Notes: generated by a model not told the origin, from the sequence alone. A DNA stretch of 64,000 bases from Streptomyces sp. NBC_00224 (GCF_041435195.1 NZ_CP108106.1:1984001-2048000); one strand, 5' to 3'. Numbered from the stretch's first letter, positions 44,635 through 54,090 are shown. Made by a program: numbers and translations.

Positions 44635-45156
44635 ATGACGACGACCGAGACGCCCGAACGCCAGGAACCCGCCCTCGACGCCGACGAGCTGTCGATGCTC
44701 GTGGGCTGGCTGGAGTACCACCGCGAGACCCTCGCCCTGAAGTGTGCGGGGCTCACCGACGAGCAGCTCAGGACGGCTTCGATGCCGCCCTCCGGGCTCA
44801 CCCTGATGGGCCTGATGCGGCATATGTCCGAGGTCGAACAGCACTGGTTCAGCAATGTCTTCGGCGGCGAGCAGGGCGCGCCGCACTACTACACCGACGA
44901 GGACCCGGACGGCGACTTCCACCCCGGCCCCGAGGACACCTTCGAGGAGGCGCTCGCCACCTGGCGCGGCGAGATCGCCAAGGCCCGCGCCCACGCCGAG
45001 GGGCACACGCTCGACGACCTGAGCGCCGGCACCTCGCGCGGCGGGCAGCACTTCAACCTGCGCTGGGTCTACACCCACATGATCGAGGAGTACGCGCGCC
45101 ACAACGGCCACGCCGACCTGCTGCGCGAGGGCGTCGACGGCACGACCGGCGACTGA
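44635..45156 (+). CDS. DinB family protein (mycothiol-S-transferase fold)
   Basis: 173 aa four-helix DinB_2/DUF664 protein. The metal-binding pattern is visible as MRHMSEVEQHWF (first His region) and THMIEEYARHNGHADLLRE (later His pair). Actinobacterial members include mycothiol-dependent transferases. The ATG is chosen because GAGG lies 9 nt upstream; another ATG 9 nt upstream is possible. Confidence 0.87.
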   Translation: MTTTETPERQEPALDADELSMLVGWLEYHRETLALKCAGLTDEQLRTASMPPSGLTLMGLMRHMSEVEQHWFSNVFGGEQGAPHYYTDEDPDGDFHPGPEDTFEEALATWRGEIAKARAHAEGHTLDDLSAGTSRGGQHFNLRWVYTHMIEEYARHNGHADLLREGVDGTTGD

Positions 45157-45264
45157 CCCAGCGCCGACGGCGCCGTCCGCCGTCACCCTCCGCCGTCACT
45201 CGTGCGGGCCAATCCCGGCCCGCACGCGCGCACAACGGGCCCCGCACCCAGCAGAGTTGAGCGG

Positions 45265-45708
45265 GTGCACCGAACACGAACCACAGCGAGGCTTCTCGTC
45301 GGGGTGGCCGCCCTGGCCGTTTCCGGATGTGTCAGCGTCCCGCACGGTCCCGCCCCGGGACCGCCCGCGGCGCCCGAGCGCCGGACCAGCGAGCAGGCCG
45401 ACCGGAACGTCCGGCCCCAGATCGTCCAGGCCCCCGCCCGCGAGGCACTGGAGGCGGCACTGCCGCCCGCCCCGGAGCCCCGGGCCCCGGCCGCGCATCC
45501 CGCCCCCGCCCCGCATCCGCACCCGCGCGCCCACCCGGCGCCGCCGCGCCCGCACCCCGCACCACACCCGGCCGTGCCGCATGTGCCGCACGTGCCGAAG
45601 CCCGCGCCGATCATCGGGGACGACGTCTGCGACCTGGGCAGGTCACTGGGCGGCTGGCGTCCGGACAGCCCTGAAGCACGCATCTGCGAGGGGGCGTACG
45701 GGAAGTAG
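45265..45708 (+). CDS. Small Pro/His-rich lipoprotein
   Basis: 147 aa. The N-terminus RTRTTARLLVGVAALAVSGC ends in a lipobox (VSGC), so it should be lipidated. The mature part is a long Pro/Ala/His-rich spacer (many HP and APH units) with two Cys near the end (VCDLGRSLGGW and ARICEGAYGK). It could be an anchored wall-associated protein. The His-rich stretch may bind metal, an inference only. GTG start, with the hydrophobic signal starting directly after. Confidence 0.72.
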   Translation: MHRTRTTARLLVGVAALAVSGCVSVPHGPAPGPPAAPERRTSEQADRNVRPQIVQAPAREALEAALPPAPEPRAPAAHPAPAPHPHPRAHPAPPRPHPAPHPAVPHVPHVPKPAPIIGDDVCDLGRSLGGWRPDSPEARICEGAYGK

Positions 45709-45846
45709 GGGAACGAGCGAGAAGTAGCGGCGGGCCCCGGCACGTCCGCGACAGGCCCGGGGGCCGCGCCGAAGCCCGATTGTCGGTGCGGGCGGCTAGC
45801 GTCAAGGCGACCGGATGCGTACGCAAGGCTCGCGGAGGCCGCAGTG

Positions 45847-46317
45847 ATGGAGCAGCAGGAGGCGTCGGAGGACGTCGTCATGACCCGGATCGGCCAGGCG
45901 CTGATGCTCCTGCACGGCGGCGACCGGGAGGAGGCGCGCAACCGCTTCGGCGTCATCTGGGCGGAGATCGGCGAGCACGGCGATCCGCTGCACCGCTGCA
46001 CGCTGGCGCACTACATGGCGGACGCACAGGACGACGCGGGCGACGAACTGGCCTGGGACCTGCGGGCGTTGGCCGCCGCCGACGGGCTCGGCCAGGACCG
46101 GCTCGACGCACACCACGCCTCGCTCGCGGTCCGGGCCTTCTACCCGTCGCTGCATCTGAACCTGGCGGCGGACTATGTGAAGCTGCACCGCCCGGACGCC
46201 GCCCGCATCCATCTGGACCGGGCGCACGCCGCCCTGGACGCGCTCGCGGACGACGCGTACGGAAACGGGATCCGGGCGGCGCTCGACCGGCTGGAGCTGC
46301 GGCTCGACGGCATCTGA
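45847..46317 (+). CDS. TPR-like helical protein
   Basis: 156 aa all-helical protein. RIGQALMLLHGGDREEARNRFGVIW and LHLNLAADYVKLHRPDAARIHLDRAHAAL look like two degenerate TPR-type units. No catalytic motif is seen. Similar short proteins are common in Streptomyces and unnamed. GGAGG (45834-45838) lies 8 nt before the ATG; a GTG directly upstream is an alternative start. Confidence 0.78.
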   Translation: MEQQEASEDVVMTRIGQALMLLHGGDREEARNRFGVIWAEIGEHGDPLHRCTLAHYMADAQDDAGDELAWDLRALAAADGLGQDRLDAHHASLAVRAFYPSLHLNLAADYVKLHRPDAARIHLDRAHAALDALADDAYGNGIRAALDRLELRLDGI

Positions 46318-46325
46318 GTGCCTGA

Positions 46326-46346
46326 GCGCCCGCGGCCGACGGGCGC
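46326..46346. terminator. Small hairpin between convergent genes
   Basis: GCGCCCG and CGGGCGC arms with a 7-nt loop, just after the TPR-like gene and before the end of ung. Probably a terminator; stem short. Confidence 0.4.
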
Positions 46347-46381
46347 CCGCGGGTCCCGCCGCGCAGGCGCCCCGAGGCGGG

Positions 46382-47065
46382 TCAGCCCAGGTCGGGGATG
46401 CGCCAGTCGATCGGCTCGTGGCCCTGCGCCGCGACCGCCTCGTCGATCTGGGTGAAGGGCCGCGAGCCGAAGAACCGCTTGGCCGACAGCGGCGAGGGGT
46501 GGGCACCCTTCACCACGATGTGCCGCTCCTCGTCGATCAGGGGGAGCTTCTTCTGCGCGTAGTTCCCCCACAGCACGAAGACCGCCGGGTCCGGGCGGGT
46601 GGCGACCGCGCGGATCACCGCGTCGGTGAACTTCTCCCAGCCCTTGCCCTTGTGGGAGTTGGCCTCGCCCTCGCGGACGGTCAGCACCGCGTTGAGCAGC
46701 AGGACACCCTGCTCGGCCCACGGCATCAGATAGCCGTTGTCCGGCACCGGGTGGCCGAGCTCCTCCTTCATCTCCTTGTAGATGTTCCGCAGCGACGGCG
46801 GCGTCCTGACGCCCGGCCGCACCGAGAAGCACAGCCCGTGGCCCTGGCCCGCGCCGTGGTACGGGTCCTGGCCGAGGACCAGGACCTTCACCTTGTCGTA
46901 CGGAGTCGCGTCCAGGGCGGCGAAGACCTCCTCGCGCGGCGGATAGACGGGACCCTTCGCCCGCTCCTCCTCGATGAAGTCGGTGAGCTCCTTGAAGTAC
47001 GGCTTCTGGAGCTCCTCGCCGAGGACGCCGCGCCAGGACTCGGGCAGCATGGCGATGTCGGTCAC
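46382..47065 (-). CDS. ung: Uracil-DNA glycosylase
   Basis: 227 aa family 1 uracil-DNA glycosylase. The water-activating loop VLGQDPYHGAGQ, the LLLNAVLTVREGEANSHKGKGWEKF block, the uracil-binding FVLWGNYAQKK and the Leu-intercalation loop GAHPSPLSAKRFFG are all intact. GTG start with GGAGG upstream. Removes uracil from DNA in base-excision repair. Confidence 0.97.
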   Translation of the reverse strand: MTDIAMLPESWRGVLGEELQKPYFKELTDFIEEERAKGPVYPPREEVFAALDATPYDKVKVLVLGQDPYHGAGQGHGLCFSVRPGVRTPPSLRNIYKEMKEELGHPVPDNGYLMPWAEQGVLLLNAVLTVREGEANSHKGKGWEKFTDAVIRAVATRPDPAVFVLWGNYAQKKLPLIDEERHIVVKGAHPSPLSAKRFFGSRPFTQIDEAVAAQGHEPIDWRIPDLG

Positions 47066-47174
47066 GTCAACAACCTCCGTGGGACGTTCGGTTCCCGCAC
47101 CCTGCGGTGCGAGGTACCGAAAAACCTACCGGCCGCCACTGACAACGCCTGCCGCGCCCGTCCCGCCGGGCCTC

Positions 47175-48767
47175 CTACCAGCTGGTCTTGCGGTGCAGCT
47201 CCCACATGCACATGACCGTCTGGGGGTCGATGGCGCGCTCGCCGCCGGCGATCTCCTCGCTGGCCGCGACATAGAGCTTGCCCTGCCACAGCGGCAGCAG
47301 CCGCACATCGTCGGAGAGCACGTCCTGGGCCCGCTCGAACTTCTTGCTGACCGCGCCCCGGTCGGAGACCTCGCGGGTCTGCGGGATCAGCTGATCGACG
47401 ATCTCCTTGGGCTCGTACGAGGTGCCGACCGCGTTCTCCTTGCCGACGAACGGCGCGATGAAGTTGTCCGGGTCCGGGAAGTCGGGGAACCAGCCGCGCC
47501 CGAAGACGGGGTACTCACCGGCCTGCATCCCCTGGGTGTACGCCTTCCAGGGGCGGCTCTGCAGGGTCACCTGGAACAGCCCGGAGGCCTCCAGCTGCCG
47601 CTTGATCTCGGCGAACTCCAGCGCCGTGGACGAGCCGTACCGGTCGGTCGTGTACCAGAGGGTGAGCGGCACCGGGTCGGTGATCCCGGCCTTGCGCAGG
47701 ATGGACTTGGCCTTGGGGACGCTGGGGGCGCCGAAGGTGTCGAAGAAGCTCACCGTGTGCCCGGCCACACCCTTGGGCACCATCGAGAACAGCGGCTCGG
47801 CCGTGCCCTTGTAGACCTTGGCGACCAGCGCCTCCCGGTCGACGAGCTGGGCGACGGCCCTGCGTACGGCCGGATTGGCGGCGAGCGGGTCCTTGGGGTT
47901 GAAGACCAGGAAGCGGATCTCCGTGCCGACCGTCTCGACCAGCTGGAGCTCCTTGCCGGCGGCCTTCTCGTTCTGGACGTCCACGACCTCGTCGGCGGTC
48001 AGGCCCCGGTAGGTGACGTCGATCTGCTTCTTCTTGAGGGAGTCCACCATGGCGGCGGAGTCCTTGAAGTAGCGGATCGAGACGGCGTCGTTCTTGAGCT
48101 GCGCGAACCCGGCGTAGTGGGAGTTCTTCTTCAGCTCGGCCCGGTCGCCCGCCCGGTACGACTCCAGGGTGTACGGGCCGGAGCCGGTGAGCCCGCCGTC
48201 GTCGCGGAGCGCGTTCGCCGGGTAGGACTTGGGGTCCACGATGGACATGGCGGGCGCGCCGAGCACGAAGGGGAAGGTCGCGTCCGGCTTGTTCAGATGG
48301 AAGGTGACCGTCCGCTCGTCGTCGGCGGTGACCCGGTCCAGGCTGGTGAGCAGGCCCTTGGGGCCCGCCTTCACATTGATCTTCACAATGCGGTCGATCG
48401 AGTACTTCACGGCCGCGGCGTCGATCTTGTCGCCGTTGGAGAACTCCAGGCCCTTGCGCAGCGTGCACTGGTACGTACGGCTGCCGGCGCCCTTGAACTG
48501 GCAGTTCTCCGCCGCGTCCGGCTGCGGCGCGTTGCTGCCGGTCGGGAAGGACAGCAACGTCTGGAAGACGTTACGGAAGAGTTCCCAGGAGCCGTCCCAG
48601 GAAGCGGCCGGATCGAGGGTGCTCGGCTCGCTCACCGTGCCGACCTTGATCGTCTGTTCGGTATCCGAACCGCTCCCCGAGAGCAGTCCGCAGCCGCTCA
48701 GCAGGGACATCGCCGATATGGACGCAAGGGCCGCGGTGGTGCGCAGGCATATGGTCCGGTTGAACAC
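47175..48767 (-). CDS. Peptide/nickel-type ABC transporter substrate-binding lipoprotein
   Basis: 530 aa, SBP_bac_5 family. A lipobox is present in LLSGCGLLSG. The mature protein starts with VGTVSEPSTLDPAASWDGSWELFRNVFQTLLSF and has LRKGLEFSNGDKIDAAAVKYSIDRI, both typical. It has no permease or ATPase genes beside it, so it is either an orphan receptor or uses a distant transporter. I prefer the second in-frame GTG, 7 nt after GAGGAG, to the first GTG, which touches that site. Confidence 0.9.
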   Translation of the reverse strand: MFNRTICLRTTAALASISAMSLLSGCGLLSGSGSDTEQTIKVGTVSEPSTLDPAASWDGSWELFRNVFQTLLSFPTGSNAPQPDAAENCQFKGAGSRTYQCTLRKGLEFSNGDKIDAAAVKYSIDRIVKINVKAGPKGLLTSLDRVTADDERTVTFHLNKPDATFPFVLGAPAMSIVDPKSYPANALRDDGGLTGSGPYTLESYRAGDRAELKKNSHYAGFAQLKNDAVSIRYFKDSAAMVDSLKKKQIDVTYRGLTADEVVDVQNEKAAGKELQLVETVGTEIRFLVFNPKDPLAANPAVRRAVAQLVDREALVAKVYKGTAEPLFSMVPKGVAGHTVSFFDTFGAPSVPKAKSILRKAGITDPVPLTLWYTTDRYGSSTALEFAEIKRQLEASGLFQVTLQSRPWKAYTQGMQAGEYPVFGRGWFPDFPDPDNFIAPFVGKENAVGTSYEPKEIVDQLIPQTREVSDRGAVSKKFERAQDVLSDDVRLLPLWQGKLYVAASEEIAGGERAIDPQTVMCMWELHRKTSW

Positions 48768-48945
48768 GTGCACGCTCCTCGTTCCGCCATGAGTCGGCAG
48801 ACCATACCGCAGCGCCCCGCCCGGTCAACTGAATGACCAGACGGGGCACTTGGGGTATTGAGGGGCAAACCGGGCGACTACTCACCGGTATCAAGATCAC
48901 CCTACGCGACGCACGCGCGCGTACGCGCGTCGGCGCACCCGCGCG

Positions 48946-49713
48946 TCAGTGCACGCCCGCGCCGAGGAACAGCCCTCCGTCGACCACCAGCGTCTGCCCG
49001 GTCACCCAGGCCGACTGCTCGGAGGTGAGGAACGCGACCGCGCCCCCGATGTCGGAGGGCACCCCGAGGCGCTTGAGGGGGTAGGCCGCGGCGGCCTCCT
49101 CCTCGCGGCCCTCGTAGAGCGCCTGCGCGAACTTGGTCTTGACCACCGCCGGGGCGATGGCGTTGACCCGCACGTCCGGCGCGAACTCGTGCGCCAGCTG
49201 GAGGGTCAGATTGACCATGGCCGCCTTGCTCATCCCGTACGCGCCGATGAAGGGCGAGGGGGCGAGGCCGGCGACGGACGCGATGTTCACGATCGCGCCG
49301 CCGTTCTCCTTCTGCCAGGCCTTCCAGGTCTGCTGGGCGAAGCCGAGCGCGGAGATCACATTGGTCTCGTACACCTTGCGCGCCACGTTCAGGTCGAGCT
49401 CCGCCATCGGGGAGTAGACCGGGTTGGTGCCCGCGTTGTTGACCAGGAAGTCGACCCGGCCGAAGGCCTCCATGGCGCGCTCCACCGCGACGGCCTGGTG
49501 GGCCTCGTCATGAGCCTTCCCGGCGACGCCGATGACCCGGTCCGCGCCGAGCCGCTCGACGGCCTCCTTGAGGGCGTCCTCGCCCCGGCCGGTGATGCAG
49601 ACGCGGTCGCCGCGGGCGACCAGCGCCTCGGCGACGCCGTAGCCGATGCCCCGGCTGGCGCCGGTGACCAGGGCGACCCTGCCGGAGAGCTCGGGGAGCT
49701 GAATGTCCGTCAT
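48946..49713 (-). CDS. SDR-family 3-oxoacyl reductase-like protein
   Basis: 255 aa short-chain dehydrogenase. VALVTGASRGIGYGVAEAL is the cofactor motif, LVNNAGTNP the NAG motif, VNIASVAG the Ser strand, and YGMSKAA the Tyr-x-x-x-Lys pair. The ending VTGQTLVVDGGLFLG is the FabG type. It lies in tandem with a second SDR gene just upstream (17 nt apart), reading left. Substrate not known; fatty acyl or CoA-linked keto groups likely. Confidence 0.92.
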   Translation of the reverse strand: MTDIQLPELSGRVALVTGASRGIGYGVAEALVARGDRVCITGRGEDALKEAVERLGADRVIGVAGKAHDEAHQAVAVERAMEAFGRVDFLVNNAGTNPVYSPMAELDLNVARKVYETNVISALGFAQQTWKAWQKENGGAIVNIASVAGLAPSPFIGAYGMSKAAMVNLTLQLAHEFAPDVRVNAIAPAVVKTKFAQALYEGREEEAAAAYPLKRLGVPSDIGGAVAFLTSEQSAWVTGQTLVVDGGLFLGAGVH

Positions 49714-49730
49714 GATGTGTTCTCCCGGCT

Positions 49731-50492
49731 TCAGTTGAGGGGTCCGCCGGCCACGTACAGCACCTGGCCGGAGACGAAGCCCGCGTCGTCGCCGGTGAAG
49801 AAGGCGATGGCGTTGGCGATGTCCTCGGGCCTGCCGACGCGCTGCACGGGGATCTGGGTGGCGGCCGCGGCCTGGAAGTCCTCGAAGCCCATGCCGACCC
49901 GGGCGGCGGTCTGCGCGGTCATCTCGGTGACGATGAAGCCGGGGGCGACGGCGTTGGCGGTGACGCCGAACTTGCCGAGCTCCTTGGCGAGGGTCTTGGT
50001 GAAGCCCTGGAGGCCGGCCTTGACCGCGGAGTAGTTGGCCTGGCCGCGGTTGCCGAGCGCGGAGGACGAGGAGAGCGAGACGATACGGCCCCAGGCGGCG
50101 TCCACCATGTGCTTCTGGACGGCCTTGGCCATCAGGAACGCGCCCTTGAGGTGCACGTTCATCACGAGGTCCCAGTCGGACTCGCTCATCTTGAAGAGCA
50201 GGTTGTCACGCAGGACGCCCGCGTTGTTGACGAGGATGGTGGGCGCCCCGAGCTCGGCGGCGACGCGCGCCACGGCGGCCTCCACCTGGGCGCTGTCGGA
50301 GACGTCGCAGCCGACGGCGATCGCCCTGCCGCCCGCCGCCGTGATCTTCTCGACGGTGTCCTTGCAGGCCGCCTCGTCGAGGTCGAGTACGGCGACCGCG
50401 CGGCCCTCGGCCGCGAGCCGGACGGCGGTCGCGGCGCCGATGCCCCGGGCCGCCCCGGTCACGATGGCTACGCGCTGCTCGGTGGTGGACAT
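49731..50492 (-). CDS. FabG-type 3-oxoacyl-ACP/CoA reductase
   Basis: 253 aa. VAIVTGAARGIGAATAVRLAAEG, TILVNNAGVLRDNLLFKM, VSLSSSSALGNRGQANYSAVKAGL (Ser, then Tyr-x-x-x-Lys) and FVSGQVLYVAGGPLN are all present, as in FabG homologues used for 3-hydroxyacyl-CoA oxidation. It is the promoter-proximal gene of the SDR pair. The ATG has GAGGAG upstream. A degenerate AGCAACCGCTTAGT element upstream may be a TetR-type operator, unproven. Confidence 0.92.
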   Translation of the reverse strand: MSTTEQRVAIVTGAARGIGAATAVRLAAEGRAVAVLDLDEAACKDTVEKITAAGGRAIAVGCDVSDSAQVEAAVARVAAELGAPTILVNNAGVLRDNLLFKMSESDWDLVMNVHLKGAFLMAKAVQKHMVDAAWGRIVSLSSSSALGNRGQANYSAVKAGLQGFTKTLAKELGKFGVTANAVAPGFIVTEMTAQTAARVGMGFEDFQAAAATQIPVQRVGRPEDIANAIAFFTGDDAGFVSGQVLYVAGGPLN

Positions 50493-50673
50493 GCTGTTCT
50501 CCTCGCCCTGGGGATCCGCGGCTCCTCGTCCCTGAGCAACCGCTTAGTAGCTTCAGCAGACGAGACGCTAGAAGCCCTGGCACCCGGTGTCAACGGCCCA
50601 CGGATCCCCCGGCGAAGGTCACACCCGCGCGGCCCGCCCTCCGGGCGGACGACGGGGGTTCGAAGACAGGCCC

Positions 50674-51057
50674 TCAGTGGACGAGCAGGTCGAGCAACCG
50701 CTCGGTCTCGGCCGCCGGATCCATGGTGAGCCCGGTGTGCACCGGCCCCGGCTGCACCACCGTCGACCGCGGGGCGATCAGCCAGCGGAACCGGCGCCCG
50801 GCGTCGTCGCCCGCCGCCTGCCCGGCCGCCTCGCCGCCGCCGCAGACCCCCTCGACGGCCCGCAGCGCCGCCCGCACCCCCACCACGTCCGCGTGCGGGT
50901 CGAGCGCCTTCAGCTTGGCCTCGTCCAGATGTGTACGGGCCGCGACGAACGACTTGGCCCGGCAGTAGACCAGCACTCCGGCGTTGAAGTACTCCCCGCG
51001 CTCGACGCGCGGCACCACGCGCAGCAGCGCGTACTCGAAGACATCGCGGTCGCTCAC
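50674..51057 (-). CDS. DUF3037 protein
   Basis: 127 aa. RDVFEYALLRVVPRVERGEYFNAGVLVYCRAKSFV is the DUF3037 core. The C-terminal part contains WLIAPRSTVVQPGPVHTGLTMDP. It is coupled to the HipA-like gene by a GTGA overlap, a pair seen repeatedly in actinobacteria. Function unknown; a partner or regulator of the kinase-like protein is likely. Confidence 0.85.
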   Translation of the reverse strand: MSDRDVFEYALLRVVPRVERGEYFNAGVLVYCRAKSFVAARTHLDEAKLKALDPHADVVGVRAALRAVEGVCGGGEAAGQAAGDDAGRRFRWLIAPRSTVVQPGPVHTGLTMDPAAETERLLDLLVH

Positions 51058-51932
51058 TTGCCGTCCTTCTCGCCGGGCGCCGCGGATTCTGCGGGCTTGC
51101 TGTCCTTGGTGGGGTGCGGCCAGGGCTTGAGGTGGTCGGTGAGCCAGCCAGGGGCCTGCGACGGAGCCGCCTTGGCGGGCGCGTCCAGCGTGATCCGCTC
51201 GTGGATGTCGGCGGCGCGGGCGAGCAGCGGCGCCACGTACGCCCGGCGCAGCGCGTCCGTCGTGTCGAAGCCGGGCTCGTCCACCAGCCACTCGTCGGGC
51301 ACCAGCGCGGTGACCTCGGTCAGCAGCTCCTCGGTCACCAGCGGCGCCAACTCGGCGGCGGCGGAGGCCACATCGGGCCCGAACGGGGCGAGGGCGTGGT
51401 CCGAGGCGTTGTAGGGCTTGGCGGCCGAGGCCTGCGCGCCCGGCCAGTTGTGGTGCCAGATCATCGTGGCGCCGTGGTCGATGAGCCAGAGATCGCCGTG
51501 CCAGACGAGCATGTTAGGGTTCCGCCACGAACGGTCGACGTTGTTGATCAACGCGTCGAACCAGACGACCTTGCCCGCCTCCGCCGAGCTCACTTGGTAG
51601 GCGAGCGGGTCGAACCCGATCGACCCGGGCAAGTAGTCCATTCCGAGATTCAGCCCGCCGCTCGCCTTCAGCAGCTCCTGCACCTCCTGGTCCGGCTCCG
51701 AGAGCCCGATGACGGGGTCGAGCTGAATGGTGACCAGTTCGGGGACGCGCAGAGCGAGCCGTCTGGCGAGCTCCCCGCAGATCACCTCCGCCACCAGGGT
51801 CTTGCGGCCCTGCCCGGCGCCGGTGAACTTCATTACGTACGTACCGAGATCGTCGGCCTCGACGATCCCCGGGAGCGAGCCGCCCTCACGCAAAGGCGTG
51901 ACATAGCGGGTCGCTGTCACTTCATTGAGCAT
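51054..51932 (-). CDS. HipA-like kinase-fold protein
   Basis: 292 aa. YVMKFTGAGQGRKTLVAEVICGELARRLALRVPEL corresponds to the ATP-binding Lys and helix of HipA-type kinases. WFDALINNVDRSWRNPNMLVWHGDLWLIDHG matches the catalytic Asp-Asn loop and the metal-binding Asp. The helix-turn-helix antitoxin HipB is absent; instead DUF3037 is paired. TAGCCT 6 nt before the ATG on its strand, with no Shine-Dalgarno site, suggests leaderless expression. Not assumed to be a toxin. Confidence 0.85.
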   Translation of the reverse strand: MLNEVTATRYVTPLREGGSLPGIVEADDLGTYVMKFTGAGQGRKTLVAEVICGELARRLALRVPELVTIQLDPVIGLSEPDQEVQELLKASGGLNLGMDYLPGSIGFDPLAYQVSSAEAGKVVWFDALINNVDRSWRNPNMLVWHGDLWLIDHGATMIWHHNWPGAQASAAKPYNASDHALAPFGPDVASAAAELAPLVTEELLTEVTALVPDEWLVDEPGFDTTDALRRAYVAPLLARAADIHERITLDAPAKAAPSQAPGWLTDHLKPWPHPTKDSKPAESAAPGEKDGK

Positions 51933-51996
51933 CTGCCCAGGCTACTGGGACGGATGCGACTGTTCGATCACTCAAACCCCGAAGGGACGCTTCGCC

Positions 51997-54090
51997 ATGC
52001 CCACCGAAGAGAAGACCGCCCAGGCCCAGGCCACCGAGGACTTCCCCCTCCAGTTCGCGCGCACCAGGCGCTTCTCGCTCGGCGCGCCCCGGAGCCTCAC
52101 CGTCTCCCCCGACGGCGACCGGGTGCTGTTCGTGCGCACCGCCGACGGGCGCTCCCCGCTCAGCTCGCTGTGGCTGTTCGAGAACGGCCGGGAGCGCGTC
52201 CTCGTCGACCCGCTCGCGCTCGGCGAGGAGGACGAGGTGCCGCAGGCGGAGTTGATCCGCCGCGAGCGGGCGCGCGAGACCAGCGGCGGCATCGTCGGAT
52301 ACGCCACCGACGCGGCCGTCCGCACGGTCGTCTTCGCCCTCTCCGGCGCGCTCTGGCTGGCCGGGACGGACGGGAGCGCGCCGCGCCGGCTCCCGACCGC
52401 GGGCCCGGCCGTCGACCCGCGCCTCTCCCCCGACGGCACGCTCGTCTCGTACGTGACGGGGCGCGCCCTGCACGTCGTACGCGCCGACGGCACCGGCGAC
52501 CGGCAACTGGCCGCACCGGAGGGGCCGGACGTGTCCTACGGGCTGTCCGACCACGTGTCGGCCGAGTCCATCGGCCGCGCGCGCAGCTCCTGGTGGTCGC
52601 CGGACGGCTCCGCGCTCCTGGTCGTCCGCGTGGACAACTCGCCGGTCCAGCGGTGGTACCTCAGTGATCCCTCGGACCCGGCGAAGGCCCCTCGCGCACT
52701 GCCGTACCCGGCGGCGGGCACCCCCAACGCGGAGGTGTCACTGGTCGTCGTCCGCGTCGACGGCGAACGGGTCCCGGTGCGGCTGCCCCGGTCGGCGGAC
52801 GCCGCGTCGCACCCGGCCGGCGTCTGGACCGACCCGGCCTTCGAATACCTGGTGGAGGGCGGCTGGGACGGGGCGGGCGCGTTCGCCACCGTCCAGACCC
52901 GGGACCAGCGCACCGCGTACCGCCTCGCCATCGACCCGGCGAGCGGCGCGACCGAAGTGACGAATCGTCACCATGACGACCACTGGCTGGAGTTCACACC
53001 GGGAGCGACGGCGCTCGCCCGATCCGGGGCCGCCCTGGGAGAGGGACTTCCCGCCGGTCTGGAAGTGCGCGCGATACTCGGCTCGGCCGGTGACACGGTC
53101 TACTTCGCGGCGAGCGACGAGCCGACCGAGACCCACGTCTGGGCGTACGCACCCGAGTCCGGCTTCACCCGTGTCACCGAGGAGCCCGGGGTGCACACCG
53201 CGGCCCTCGGCGGCGACACCCTCGTCCTCGACAGCCGCACCCTGCACGAGCACACCGTCACCGTCCTGCGCGACGGCAAGCCGACGGGCCGGATCGGCGT
53301 GCTGACCGAGCGGCCGGCGGTGACGCCGAGGCCGGTGTTCCTGTCGCTGGGCGAGCGCGAACTGCGCACCGCGCTCTATCTGCCCTCCTGGCACCGCGAG
53401 GGCGCGGCCAGGCTGCCGGTCGTCGTCCACTCGTACGGCGGCCCCGGCACCCAGACCGTCGTACGGGCCAACGGCTGGCACCACGCGGTGAACCAGTGGT
53501 TCGCCGAGCAGGGGTTCGCCGTCCTGTCCGTCGACGGGCGCGGCACTCCGGGGCGCGGCGAGGCATGGCGTACGTCCATCCACGGCGACCAGCTCACCCC
53601 GGTCCTGGAGGACCAGGCCGACGCGGTGCGGGCGGCCGCCGAGCGCTACCCCGATCTGGACACGGGCCGGGTGGGCATCCGGGGCTGGTCGTTCGGCGGG
53701 TATCTGGCGGCGGCCGCCGTGCTGCACCGGCCCGATGTGTTCCACGCGGCCGTGGCGGGCGCGGCCCCGACCGATCTCACGCTCTACGACACCCACTGGA
53801 AGGAGCGCTATCTCGGCCACCCGGACGTGCAGCCGGAGAACTACGAGCGCTGTTCGCTGGTCGCGCACGCCCACAAGCTGACCCGGCCCCTGATGCTCGT
53901 CCACGGGATGGCGGACGACAATGTGGTGCCCGCACACATGCTGCGGTTCTCGCAGGCGCTGGTCGCGGCGGGCAAGCTGCACAGCGTGGTTCCGCTGGTG
54001 GGCGAGAGCCACTTGGTCACCAAGGAAGGTGTGGCCGACACCCTGCTGTGGCTCAATCTCGACTTCCTCAAGAAATCCTTGAACGTCTGA
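51997..54090 (+). CDS. S9 family prolyl oligopeptidase/dipeptidyl peptidase IV-like
   Basis: 697 aa. The N-terminal beta-propeller (residues 30-430, repeats with SPDG blocks) is followed by the alpha/beta-hydrolase domain. It has VVVHSYGGPGTQ (oxyanion), GIRGWSFGGYLAA (nucleophile Ser in GWSFGGY), MLVHGMADDNVVPAHM (Asp) and GESHLVT (His). No signal peptide, so cytoplasmic. The ATG is chosen because GGGA precedes it and the sequence becomes family-like there. Confidence 0.92.
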   Translation: MPTEEKTAQAQATEDFPLQFARTRRFSLGAPRSLTVSPDGDRVLFVRTADGRSPLSSLWLFENGRERVLVDPLALGEEDEVPQAELIRRERARETSGGIVGYATDAAVRTVVFALSGALWLAGTDGSAPRRLPTAGPAVDPRLSPDGTLVSYVTGRALHVVRADGTGDRQLAAPEGPDVSYGLSDHVSAESIGRARSSWWSPDGSALLVVRVDNSPVQRWYLSDPSDPAKAPRALPYPAAGTPNAEVSLVVVRVDGERVPVRLPRSADAASHPAGVWTDPAFEYLVEGGWDGAGAFATVQTRDQRTAYRLAIDPASGATEVTNRHHDDHWLEFTPGATALARSGAALGEGLPAGLEVRAILGSAGDTVYFAASDEPTETHVWAYAPESGFTRVTEEPGVHTAALGGDTLVLDSRTLHEHTVTVLRDGKPTGRIGVLTERPAVTPRPVFLSLGERELRTALYLPSWHREGAARLPVVVHSYGGPGTQTVVRANGWHHAVNQWFAEQGFAVLSVDGRGTPGRGEAWRTSIHGDQLTPVLEDQADAVRAAAERYPDLDTGRVGIRGWSFGGYLAAAAVLHRPDVFHAAVAGAAPTDLTLYDTHWKERYLGHPDVQPENYERCSLVAHAHKLTRPLMLVHGMADDNVVPAHMLRFSQALVAAGKLHSVVPLVGESHLVTKEGVADTLLWLNLDFLKKSLNV

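Noticed and set aside
48916..48929. Palindrome CGCGCGTACGCGCG
   Set aside because: Simple alternating CG sequence between genes; expected by chance in DNA of this composition and too weak to call a site.
50528..50541. AGCAACCGCTTAGT as a TetR operator upstream of the SDR pair
   Set aside because: Only 8 of 14 positions are symmetric and no TetR gene is adjacent; kept only as a remark.
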